Notes under the pieces: model-generated
Database searches by the model: none
The model's input: only the letters and a program-made list of their open reading frames with translations
Told to the model about the DNA's origin: nothing
Shown here: positions 8,841-16,664 of the stretch, in pieces
How the letters are laid out: every line of letters begins with the position of its first letter
How positions within the stretch are numbered: the stretch's first letter is position 1
Source: CAYOHP01 sp964403795 [NCBI: uncultured bacterium]
Lineage (GTDB): Bacteria; Muiribacteriota; UBA6191; CAZXTJ01
DNA length: 64,000 bases
Assembly (NCBI GenBank): GCA_964403795.1
Contig: CAYOHP010000019.1
Location: forward strand, 1-64,000
Reading direction: 5' to 3'
Program-made: the position numbers and the translations under genes

Positions 8841-9919
8841 CGTTCGATCAGGTCCCAGGAGAGCGGCGTGCCCTTCTCCAGCCGCCGACGGGCCCGCATG
8901 CCGAGGACCTCGGCGAGGTGCCGCGGGTGGAGACCGTCGCCCGGCCGGATCGATCGCACGTTCCCCGGCCCCAGCAGGGCACCAGCCTCGATGGTCTCGA
9001 CCACGAACAGGGACCGTCGGTACCGGAGCATCGCCAGCTCCCGATCCGCCGGTCCGTAGTGCACCCTCCCGCGGGCCGCCTCGACCTCCCGGATGGCTCG
9101 CACCAGCTCGACGAGTTCGGCCGGCTCCACCGAGAAGCCCGCATCGGGGCCGCCCTCGGACCGCGACGTCGTGAGGTGCTTCTCGACGATGCAGGCACCC
9201 AGCGCCACCGCCGCCACCGGGATCGCGGGAGAGAGCGTGTGGTCGGAGAGCCCGGAAGGGACGCCGAAGGTGGCCGCCAGGTGCGGGATGGTAGCGAGGT
9301 GCATCTCCTCGGGCCTGGCCGGGTAGGAACTCACGCAGCGGAGGATCGCCAGCTCGGAACACCCGGCCGCCCTCAGGGTCGCCACCGCCTCGGCGATCTC
9401 GGCGAGGGTTCCCATGCCGGTCGAGAGGATCACCGGCTTGCCGGTGCCCGCCACCTTCCGGAGCAGCGGAAGGTCGACCAGCTCGAAGCTGCCGATCTTG
9501 TAGGCCGGGACACCCTGCTCCTCCAGGAAGTCGACCGCGGTGTGGTCGAAGGGGGTGGAGAACCAGAGGAGACCGCGTTTCCCGCTCTCGTCGAAGAGCT
9601 CCCGGTGCCACTCCCAGGGCGTGTAGGCCTCCCGGTAGAGGTCATGGAGCCGGCGCCGGTCCCAGGCGGTGCCCCCCTTGATCCAGAAGCACTCGGCATC
9701 GCAGTCCAGGGTGATCGTGTCGGGCGTGTAGGTCTGGAGCTTGATCATGTCGGCGCCGGCCTCGGCGGCGGCGTGGATCAGCTCCTTGGCCCGGGACAGG
9801 TCATGGCGATGGTTCGCCGAGAGCTCGGCGATCACCAGCGTGGGATGGTCGAGACCGACGGGGCGGCCGCCGATCCGGATCTCCGGGTGGGACGGGGCGG
9901 CCGGCGAAGGAGAGGTCAT
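8837..9919 (-). CDS. pseI: Pseudaminic acid synthase
   Basis: 360 residues of the NeuB superfamily, condensing phosphoenolpyruvate with an N-acyl amino sugar to give a nine-carbon nonulosonic acid. Conserved landmarks: IAELSANH near the start, DMIKLQTYTPDTIT, EAYTPWEWHRELF (the TPWEWH form favours PseI over NeuB), STPFDHTAVDFLE, KIGSFELVDLPLL, ILSTGMG, LSDHT, and a C-terminal SAF antifreeze-like domain (YRRSLFVVETIEAG). The ATG at 9919 is chosen because a TATGAT box ends 7 nt upstream, implying a leaderless start; ATGs at 9928 and 9931 overlap that box. First gene of the operon pseI-GNAT-GNAT-maoC. Confidence 0.9.
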   Translation of the reverse strand: MTSPSPAAPSHPEIRIGGRPVGLDHPTLVIAELSANHRHDLSRAKELIHAAAEAGADMIKLQTYTPDTITLDCDAECFWIKGGTAWDRRRLHDLYREAYTPWEWHRELFDESGKRGLLWFSTPFDHTAVDFLEEQGVPAYKIGSFELVDLPLLRKVAGTGKPVILSTGMGTLAEIAEAVATLRAAGCSELAILRCVSSYPARPEEMHLATIPHLAATFGVPSGLSDHTLSPAIPVAAVALGACIVEKHLTTSRSEGGPDAGFSVEPAELVELVRAIREVEAARGRVHYGPADRELAMLRYRRSLFVVETIEAGALLGPGNVRSIRPGDGLHPRHLAEVLGMRARRRLEKGTPLSWDLIER

Positions 9920-9926
9920 CGGAGCC

Positions 9927-9932
9927 ATCATA
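9927..9932 (-). promoter_or_regulatory. Putative -10 box (TATGAT) of pseI
   Basis: TATGAT on the minus strand lies 7 nt before the pseI ATG at 9919. It sits in the 105-bp divergent gap to the Ser/Thr kinase gene. No convincing -35 is visible. Confidence 0.45.
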
Positions 9933-10024
9933 CACGCCGGTTCCGGTCCACCCGGAGGGCGGCCGGGCAGGCCCGGCGCGCTACCTTGGGGGAACACTCC
10001 GCCCGCCTCCGAGGCCAGAGGAAC

Positions 10025-12241
10025 ATGGTCCTTCCCGCACTCCCCGAAGACCTCGTCCGCCGCTTCCAGCTCGGCGACGTGCTGGGTCGCGGCTCCTACG
10101 GGATCGTGCTCGAAGCCGCGCTCCCCGGCGTGTCCCGCCCACTGGCCCTGAAGTGGATCCCCCCGGGCCTGGCCGACGAGCGCTGCCTCCGGGAGCTCGA
10201 GGCCCTGTCCCGGGTGCGCCATCCCCACGTGCTGGCGGCGATCGAGGGAGGCAGCCTCGGCGGCGGCGTCTACGTGGTGATGGACCGCGCCGAGACCAGC
10301 CTGGCCGCCTGGATCGCGGATCCCTCCCGACGGGAGCGCGTCTGGCAGGCGCTCCGCGAGACCGCCCGAGGCCTGGGTGCGCTCCATTCCGCCGGCCTGG
10401 TGCACCGGGACCTCAAGCCCTCCAACATCCTGATCGTCGGGGGGAAGGCGGTGATCGCCGACTTCGGCCTCGTGCGTGCGGTCGACGCCCGGACCCTGAC
10501 CGCGGACGGCACGGTGCTCGGCACACCCGGGTACCTGTCGCCGGAGCAGGCGCGCGGCGACCGGGTGGGTCCCGCCTGCGACACCTTCGCGCTGGGATGC
10601 ATGCTCTTCCAGGCCTGGACCGGACGGCTCCCGGTGGCCGGGCGCGACCCCATGGAGAAGCTGCTGGCGGCCGCCAAGGGCGAGCTCGAGCCGGTGCGGG
10701 AAGCCCTTGGCAGCCTTCCCCCCGACGCGATCGAAGCGGTGGCGGCCTGCCTGGCCCTGGACCCCGGGGACCGACCTCGCGATCTCGAGGCCCTGGCCGA
10801 TCGGCTCGGGGTCGTGGAGGCCCCCGAATCCCCCCGCGCCACGGTGGTCGCGTCCCGGGTCGTCCCCTCTCCCCGCACGCCCAGGATCGCGGACCGCATT
10901 CCCGAGGAACCTGCCCCGGCGCGGCGGCCTCGCCCCGGCTTGGTCGGTCCCGCCGTGGCCGCCGTCGCGCTGGCCGGACTCGGGCTCCTGTTCGGGCGAG
11001 GCGAACCACCGCCCGTCGGGCCGCCGCCTGCCCCGCTGGCCGCGGCCCCGGAGCCCGACGAGGACTTCGACCGGGCCCTCGCCAACGCCCTCGACGAACG
11101 CCCCGAGGACCTCCCCGAGGCACCCGAGGAGCCGCTCGACGCCCCGGAGGAGGTGGTCGCGCTCCCGCTGGTGCGTCGCTTCCTCGGCTGGGTGGGCTCC
11201 GGCGGATTTCCCGAGACCCTCGATGCGGGGCGCCGGGAGGCCCTGCTCGACTACGGCTCCCGGCTCCGCGCCCGCGGCTTCGAGGATCCCTTCGCTCCCT
11301 ACCTGGTGGAGGTGCCGGTGGGACCTCCCACCCCCGATCTGGCGACGCTGTCGCGACTGTCGGGCGCCGCTCCCGAGGCGATCCCTTCCCCCGTGGTCCC
11401 CGGGTCCTGGCTGGACCGGGCGATCGAGCTGGCGCTCCGCCTGGAGGCCGCGGCCCCCGGTCTCGATGCCGAGGTCGAACGGATCAAGGCCGCCCGCTTC
11501 CCGCCGGACTTCTCCCCCGAGCTGGCCGCCAAGCTGGCGATGGGGCTCGGGATGAGCCTCACCCGGGCGGACGCCAGCACCCGCAACGTGGTGGCACGCC
11601 TCTTCATGCTCGGTCCCCGCAGCCGGAAGGCATGCTTTCAATGGCTGCGACCGATCACCGGGATCGCGGACGCCTTCCTGGTGGCCATCGGGCGCGCCCT
11701 GGGGGAACCGGGAGGGGATCCGGGTACCGCGGTCCGTCTCGCCCTGTTCACGTTCGGTACCCATCGGCCCAGCTTCTCGTGCGCCCTCCTCCGCCACGAG
11801 CTCCCCCACCTGCTGGGCGGGACTCCCTCCACTCCGGAAGCCGCCCTGGTCCTGGGGACCCTGGCCTACGAGGCGGCGGTCCTCCGCAGCCAGTGCACCC
11901 GACCGACGGAGGAGGCCCGGCGGCTGGCGATCGACTTCCTGGAACGCGCCTCCCGGGGTCCCTTCGCCGGTCCCTCCGGCGGGTTCCTGGCCGAGGTCGC
12001 CCGCCAGGCCCTGGTCGCCACGCTCGCCAAGTACGAGGCCCCGGAGGACGCGGCCCTCCGCCTGGCCGCCGACCTGTGTCGGGGCGGTCGGTTGCAGGTC
12101 CCGCCCGGGAGGCTGGGCCCGATCGCGGAGACCATCCGCGACAAGGCCGAGACCCGGCCCGCCACCCGGGAGTCGATGCTCAGAGCCCTGGCCGCGCTTC
12201 CCTGCCTTCCCCCCGCGGAGTCCCCAGATGCCCGACCGTGA
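10025..12241 (+). CDS. Transmembrane Ser/Thr protein kinase (PknB-type)
   Basis: 738 residues. The kinase domain covers ~14-262: Gly loop GRGSYGIV, Lys43 in ALKW, catalytic loop HRDLKPSN (Asp129), DFG at 146-148, and LGTPGYLSPEQ in the activation segment. A Pro/Arg-rich linker leads to one membrane span at ~305-324 (GLVGPAVAAVALAGLGLL). The remaining ~410 residues are predicted outside the membrane: a Pro/Glu-rich segment and then a helical domain with no family I can name. AGAGGA precedes the ATG. It is divergent from pseI and 87 bp before the aminotransferase. Likely senses an extracytoplasmic cue. Confidence 0.88.
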   Translation: MVLPALPEDLVRRFQLGDVLGRGSYGIVLEAALPGVSRPLALKWIPPGLADERCLRELEALSRVRHPHVLAAIEGGSLGGGVYVVMDRAETSLAAWIADPSRRERVWQALRETARGLGALHSAGLVHRDLKPSNILIVGGKAVIADFGLVRAVDARTLTADGTVLGTPGYLSPEQARGDRVGPACDTFALGCMLFQAWTGRLPVAGRDPMEKLLAAAKGELEPVREALGSLPPDAIEAVAACLALDPGDRPRDLEALADRLGVVEAPESPRATVVASRVVPSPRTPRIADRIPEEPAPARRPRPGLVGPAVAAVALAGLGLLFGRGEPPPVGPPPAPLAAAPEPDEDFDRALANALDERPEDLPEAPEEPLDAPEEVVALPLVRRFLGWVGSGGFPETLDAGRREALLDYGSRLRARGFEDPFAPYLVEVPVGPPTPDLATLSRLSGAAPEAIPSPVVPGSWLDRAIELALRLEAAAPGLDAEVERIKAARFPPDFSPELAAKLAMGLGMSLTRADASTRNVVARLFMLGPRSRKACFQWLRPITGIADAFLVAIGRALGEPGGDPGTAVRLALFTFGTHRPSFSCALLRHELPHLLGGTPSTPEAALVLGTLAYEAAVLRSQCTRPTEEARRLAIDFLERASRGPFAGPSGGFLAEVARQALVATLAKYEAPEDAALRLAADLCRGGRLQVPPGRLGPIAETIRDKAETRPATRESMLRALAALPCLPPAESPDARP

Positions 12242-12328
12242 CTCTCCGCGGTACCGTCGTCCCGGGCGGGGACCGATCGGGACCAGGGGGGTCCCCGGAG
12301 CCCGGCCCCGATCCGAGGAGACCGCCGC

Positions 12329-13489
12329 ATGTCGATGCGCCTGAGCCGCAGGTTCGAGACCGCCCGGCAGTCGCCGATCCGCAGCATGACCATCGAGTGC
12401 AACAAGGTCGGCGGGGTGAACCTGGCGCAGGGGATCTGCGACCTCTCGCCCCCGCCCGGGCTCTTCGATGCGGCCCGCCAGGCGATGGAGGACGGCTTCA
12501 ACATCTACACCCGCATGGACGGGCTCGACAGCCTGCGCCGGGTGATCGCCGACAAGCTCGCCGAGCAGGGGATCGAGGCCGACCCCGAGACCGAGATCGT
12601 GGTCACCATCGGCTCCACCGGGGCCTTCTGCTGCGCCGCCCTGGCCATGCTCGATCCCGGCGACGAGGTGATCCTCTTCGAGCCCTACTACGGGTACCAC
12701 CGGGCCGGGCTCGAGAACGCGGGCGCGGTCCCGCGCTACGTCCGGCTCGACCCTCCCGACTGGGCCGTCGATCTCTCCCGGGTGGAGGCGGCGATCACGG
12801 AGCGCACCCGCGCCATGGTGGTCTGCACCCCGGCCAACCCCACCGGCAAGGTGTTCTCGGCCGCTGAACTCGAGGCCCTGGCCGACCTCGCCAGGCGCCG
12901 GGATCTCCTGATCTTCACCGACGAGATCTACGAGTACTTCCTCTACGACGGCCGCGAGCATGTGCCCCCGGCTCGCCTCCCCGGGATGCGGGAGCGCACC
13001 ATCACCCTCTCGGGTTTCTCCAAGACCTTCAGCATCACCGGCTGGCGGATCGGGTACCTGTTCGGGGACGCCAGGTGGATCCGGGCCCTGGCGGTCGCCA
13101 ACGACACCGGCTACGTCTGCGCGCCCGCCCCCTTGCAGGAGGCCGTGGCCCGCACCTGGAAGAACCTCCCCAAGGGCTTCCTGGGCGGCATCCGCACCGC
13201 CTACCAGAAGAAGCGGGACCAGCTCTGCGGGGCGCTCGCCGCCTCCGGGCTGACACCGCACGTGCCCCAGGGCGCCTACTACGTGCTCGCCGACGTGTCC
13301 TGGCTCCCGGGGGCGACCTCCCAGGAGCGGGTCATGCACCTCCTGCGGGAGACCGGGGTGGCCGCGGTGCCGGGCACGGCCTTCTTCCACGACCCGGCCG
13401 ACGGCGAGGGCCTGGCCCGCTTCTGCTTCGCCAAGGCGGACGCCGATCTCGACCGGGCCTGCCAGGGCCTGGCCAAGCTCAAGCGGTAG
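12329..13489 (+). CDS. Class I/II aminotransferase, methionine/kynurenine aminotransferase-like
   Basis: 386 residues of the fold-type I PLP aminotransferases. Visible: NLAQGICDL, the Tyr/Asp region VCTPANPTGKVF, FTDEIYEYFLYDG, and the PLP lysine in SGFSKTFSITGWRIGY (Lys232). C-terminal FCFAKADADLDRA supplies the substrate-carboxylate Arg region. It converges with, and overlaps by 11 bp, the methionine-salvage gene mtnD. That supports transamination of 2-oxo-4-methylthiobutanoate to methionine, the last salvage step. The same family includes kynurenine aminotransferases, so a role with the tryptophan genes 30 kb away is an alternative. Confidence 0.85.
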   Translation: MSMRLSRRFETARQSPIRSMTIECNKVGGVNLAQGICDLSPPPGLFDAARQAMEDGFNIYTRMDGLDSLRRVIADKLAEQGIEADPETEIVVTIGSTGAFCCAALAMLDPGDEVILFEPYYGYHRAGLENAGAVPRYVRLDPPDWAVDLSRVEAAITERTRAMVVCTPANPTGKVFSAAELEALADLARRRDLLIFTDEIYEYFLYDGREHVPPARLPGMRERTITLSGFSKTFSITGWRIGYLFGDARWIRALAVANDTGYVCAPAPLQEAVARTWKNLPKGFLGGIRTAYQKKRDQLCGALAASGLTPHVPQGAYYVLADVSWLPGATSQERVMHLLRETGVAAVPGTAFFHDPADGEGLARFCFAKADADLDRACQGLAKLKR

Positions 13490-13949
13490 AGATGGTGGCC
13501 GCGGCGGCCCCCCGGTAGCGGGGGACCCAGCCCGAGGCGTCCTTGAAGAGCCGCACGCAACGGATCGTCTTCGCTTCGGTCAGGTAGAACCGGTGGAAGC
13601 GGCCCGCCGGCACCACGATCAGGTCCCCGGCCTCGACCCGGACCCGCATCCAGCGATCGCCCCCGGAGCGGATGTCGAAGATCCCCTCGCCTTCGAGCAC
13701 CAGCCGCACCTCGTCGTCGTCGTGGAGGTGCTCGTCGACGAACTTGGCGCAGATCGCCTCCAGGTTCGGGTTCTCCGGCCTGAGCGCCACCTCGTCCTGC
13801 TGGACGTAGCCGCGCTCGGTCTTCAGGAGATCGACCGCGTCCTGGTACCCCGGGGGATCGACCGGGAGGGCCTGGTAGTGGATCCCCTCGGCGAGCAGCG
13901 TCGGGATGTCGATGGCGGCCTGGTCCCGGTCCAGCCAGTGGGCCTTCAT
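13479..13949 (-). CDS. mtnD: Acireductone dioxygenase
   Basis: 156 residues of the cupin-fold ARD family, which oxidises 1,2-dihydroxy-5-methylthiopentene in the methionine salvage cycle. The metal site is clear: VDEHLHDDDEVR supplies two His and the Glu, and PAGRFHRFYL the third His. The start MKAHWLDRDQ is at the ATG that shares one base with the TGA of mtnB (TGATG), so the pair is coupled. Its 3' end overlaps that of the convergent aminotransferase. Ni or Fe in the site decides between the off- and on-pathway reactions and cannot be read from sequence. Confidence 0.93.
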   Translation of the reverse strand: MKAHWLDRDQAAIDIPTLLAEGIHYQALPVDPPGYQDAVDLLKTERGYVQQDEVALRPENPNLEAICAKFVDEHLHDDDEVRLVLEGEGIFDIRSGGDRWMRVRVEAGDLIVVPAGRFHRFYLTEAKTIRCVRLFKDASGWVPRYRGAAAATISTA

Positions 13950-14614
13950 CAAGTCCTCCCCGGCACCGCGGCCGGATCGATTCCGAGCTGGCGCATGCGC
14001 ACCGCGGCTCCGAACAGGTAGTCGTAGCACTCGGCGTGGGTCTTGGCCTGGATCCAGTCCCGGCCCCAGACATAGACGCCATGGCGGCGCACCAGCACCG
14101 CATGGGAACCCGGGAAGGCGTCCATGGCCGCGGCCAGCGAGTCGGCCAGGTCGCACTCGTGGGCCGTGTTCTCGATGATCGGCACCTCGAGCACGTCGTG
14201 GTACCCGGTGCCGGTGATGCCCTTCATCATCTCGAGGTGGGTGACCCGGAACACCTCGCCCGAGACCAATGTGGCGAGCATGGCGTTCTCGCTGTGGCTG
14301 TGGAGGACCGCCCCCGCCTCCCGCTTCACGAAGGCATGGAGGAAGAGCGGGGCGCAGGCGCTGACCTTGAGCGACGGATCGGCCGGCCGCTCCACCACGT
14401 TGCCCTCGAGGTCGAGCCGGAACATGTCCTTGGCCCGGAGACGTTCCTTCTGCACCCCGCTGGGGGCCATCCAGACCGTCTCGCCGTGGCGGAGGCTCAT
14501 GCCGCCCCCGGTCCCCGAGACCCAGCCCAGGGTGTAGAAATGGCGGCAGAGTTCGGCGATGGTCTCCCGGGGATCCTGGCGGCCCTCGGAGGGATCGAAT
14601 TCGTAGCAGAGCAT
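13949..14614 (-). CDS. mtnB: Methylthioribulose-1-phosphate dehydratase
   Basis: 221 residues of the class II aldolase/adducin family. The pattern is that of MtnB: IAELCRHFYTLGWVSGTGGG at the start, WMAPSGVQKERL, the zinc motif VLHSHSENAML, HLEMMKGI, and the later HGVYVWG. It dehydrates methylthioribulose 1-phosphate ahead of MtnC and MtnD. mtnB and mtnD form an operon; mtnA and mtnC are not in the window. The ATG at 14614 gives the natural MtnB-like N terminus; in-frame sequence further upstream is Pro/Gly-rich and non-coding in character. Confidence 0.92.
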   Translation of the reverse strand: MLCYEFDPSEGRQDPRETIAELCRHFYTLGWVSGTGGGMSLRHGETVWMAPSGVQKERLRAKDMFRLDLEGNVVERPADPSLKVSACAPLFLHAFVKREAGAVLHSHSENAMLATLVSGEVFRVTHLEMMKGITGTGYHDVLEVPIIENTAHECDLADSLAAAMDAFPGSHAVLVRRHGVYVWGRDWIQAKTHAECYDYLFGAAVRMRQLGIDPAAVPGRT

Positions 14615-14759
14615 CGAGGGCCATGGTACCGCCTCGGGGGCCGGCGCGGGGGGACGCTCCCCGGTCGGGCGCGGGCTGCCTTCCCCTGCATGCGACGGCC
14701 CCCACCCGGGGGCCCCGGGGTGGTACTTTCGACCTCCGGAAGCCCCCACGGAGGTGCCA

Positions 14760-16664
14760 TTGAGGAACCCCAGCGTTGCCCCCTTCACGATCCAGGACGC
14801 CAACGATCTCTACAGCATCGACGCCTGGGGGGCGGGCTATTTCGGGGTGGACCAGGCCGGCGAGCTGACGGTGAAGGTCCCGGGACAGGCTCCCGTCTCG
14901 CTCTTCCAGATCGTCGCCGAACTCGACCGTCGCGACCAGGCGATGCCCTTCGTGCTGCGCTTCCCGCAGATCCTGGAACACCGCCTCGACCGGCTGAACA
15001 CGGCCTTCTCGGGGGCCATCCAGGCCGCCGGCTACCAGGGGCACTACCAGGGCGTCTATCCCATCAAGGTCAACCAGCGGAAGATGGTGGTGGAGACCAT
15101 CGCCGAGTACGGGGTCCGCTACCGGACCGGGCTGGAGGCCGGCAGCAAGGCCGAGCTGGCGCTGATCCTGGTCCAGGACATCCACGACGACGCCCTGATC
15201 TGCTGCAACGGGTTCAAGGACGACGACTTCGTCCGCATGGCGCTCTGGGGACGCAAGCTCGGGAAGAACGTGGTGATCACGCTCGAGAAGTTCGTGGAGC
15301 TCGACCGGGTGCTCAGGATCAGCCGGGAGCTCGAGATCCCGCCCGCCATCGGGATCCGGTACAAGCTCCACGCCAAGGGTTCGGGGAAGTGGGAGACCAG
15401 CGGAGGCGACCAGGCCAAGTTCGGGCTCACCACCGCCGAACTGATCCAGGCGGCCCTGCGCCTGAAGCGCGAGGGGTTGGAGAGCTGCCTGAAGATGCTC
15501 CACTGCCACCTCGGCAGCCAGCTCACCGACGTGCGCCGCATCAAGGTGGCGGTCCGGGAGGCAAGCCGCACCTACGTCGAGCTCGCCAAGATGGGCGTGC
15601 CCGTCACCTACCTGAACCTGGGCGGCGGACTGGCGGTGGACTACGACGGGTCGAAGACCACCTTCCATGCCTCGGCCAACTACGGGATCCAGGAGTACGC
15701 CGACACCGTGGTCTGGACCACCAAGGAGACCTGCGACGACGCCGAGGTCCCCCATCCGGTGCTGGTCACGGAGTCGGGACGGGCGCTCACCGCCCACCAC
15801 GCGGTCTTCGTGGTGCCGATCGTGGACACCATCCAGGCGTCGGGCTCGGAACAGGACCTCCCGGAGGTCACCGGCGAGAGCCACGACCTGGTCAAGGCCA
15901 TGCGCGAGCTCTACGACTCGATCACCGCCAAGACCTACCGCGAGGTCTACAACGAGGCGGTGTCCAACAAGGACACCATGCACTCGCTCTTCGAGCTCGG
16001 GTACCTGAGCCTGGTGGAGCGGGCCCACGTCGAGCGCCTCTTCTACGCCATCCTCGAGAAGGTCTCGAAGGTGGTCGCCGACCTCGACTACATCCCCGAC
16101 GAGTTCGAGGACCTCCAGAAGATCCTGGCCGACAAGTACGTCGGGAACTTCAGCGTCTTCCAGGCCATCCCCGACCACTGGGCGATCCAGGCGCTGTTCC
16201 CGATCGTCCCGCTGCACCGCCTGAGCGAGAAGCCGCGGCGCAACGCCACCCTGGTCGACATCTCCTGCGATTCGGACGGCAAGGTCGGACAATTCATCGA
16301 CCTCCGGGACGTGAAGGCGTCGCTGCCGGTCCACAAGCTCGAGAAGGGCCAGCCCTACTACCTGGGGATCTTCCTGACCGGCGCCTACCAGGACGTGCTG
16401 GCCAACAGCCACAACCTCTTCGGCCGGGTGAACCAGGCGCACATCCGGCTCGGCGACGAGACCTTCCACATCGAGCGGGTGGTCCCCGGGCAGATGGCCC
16501 GCCGCGTCATCGAGAACATGGGCTACGACACCAGCGAGCTCCACAAGTGGCTGCTGGAGACGATCGCCGAGTCCGACACCCACCTGCCCAAGGGCCAGAT
16601 GCGCCAGTTCATCGAGCTCTACGACGCCGAGCTGGTGGGCTACACCTACCTCGAGGGGGTGTAG
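14760..16664 (+). CDS. speA: Biosynthetic arginine decarboxylase
   Basis: 634 residues, the full length of SpeA (arginine to agmatine, the first step of polyamine synthesis). Key features: N-terminal DLYSIDAWGAGYFGVD, PLP lysine in GVYPIKVNQ, LEAGSKAEL, GFKDDDFV, LGSQLTDVRR, LGGGLAVDYDG, and the C-terminal Cys/Asp region (DISCDSDGKVGQFID). The start is placed at TTG 14760, five bases after GGAGG; a GTG at 14754 lies inside that ribosome site. A TACTTT box ~30 nt upstream may be the -10. Its TAG stop overlaps the GTG of the next gene (TAGTG), so both may be co-translated. Confidence 0.93.
   Translation: MRNPSVAPFTIQDANDLYSIDAWGAGYFGVDQAGELTVKVPGQAPVSLFQIVAELDRRDQAMPFVLRFPQILEHRLDRLNTAFSGAIQAAGYQGHYQGVYPIKVNQRKMVVETIAEYGVRYRTGLEAGSKAELALILVQDIHDDALICCNGFKDDDFVRMALWGRKLGKNVVITLEKFVELDRVLRISRELEIPPAIGIRYKLHAKGSGKWETSGGDQAKFGLTTAELIQAALRLKREGLESCLKMLHCHLGSQLTDVRRIKVAVREASRTYVELAKMGVPVTYLNLGGGLAVDYDGSKTTFHASANYGIQEYADTVVWTTKETCDDAEVPHPVLVTESGRALTAHHAVFVVPIVDTIQASGSEQDLPEVTGESHDLVKAMRELYDSITAKTYREVYNEAVSNKDTMHSLFELGYLSLVERAHVERLFYAILEKVSKVVADLDYIPDEFEDLQKILADKYVGNFSVFQAIPDHWAIQALFPIVPLHRLSEKPRRNATLVDISCDSDGKVGQFIDLRDVKASLPVHKLEKGQPYYLGIFLTGAYQDVLANSHNLFGRVNQAHIRLGDETFHIERVVPGQMARRVIENMGYDTSELHKWLLETIAESDTHLPKGQMRQFIELYDAELVGYTYLEGV

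Noticed and set aside
7610-10024. Upstream in-frame extension of the kinase gene
   Set aside because: It is antisense to the pseI operon; the kinase fold begins right after ATG 10025, which has its own ribosome site.
8837-13390. A 1517-residue open frame on the minus strand
   Set aside because: Only its last ~360 codons (pseI) are real; the rest is antisense to the kinase and aminotransferase genes and is open because of the G+C-rich third positions.
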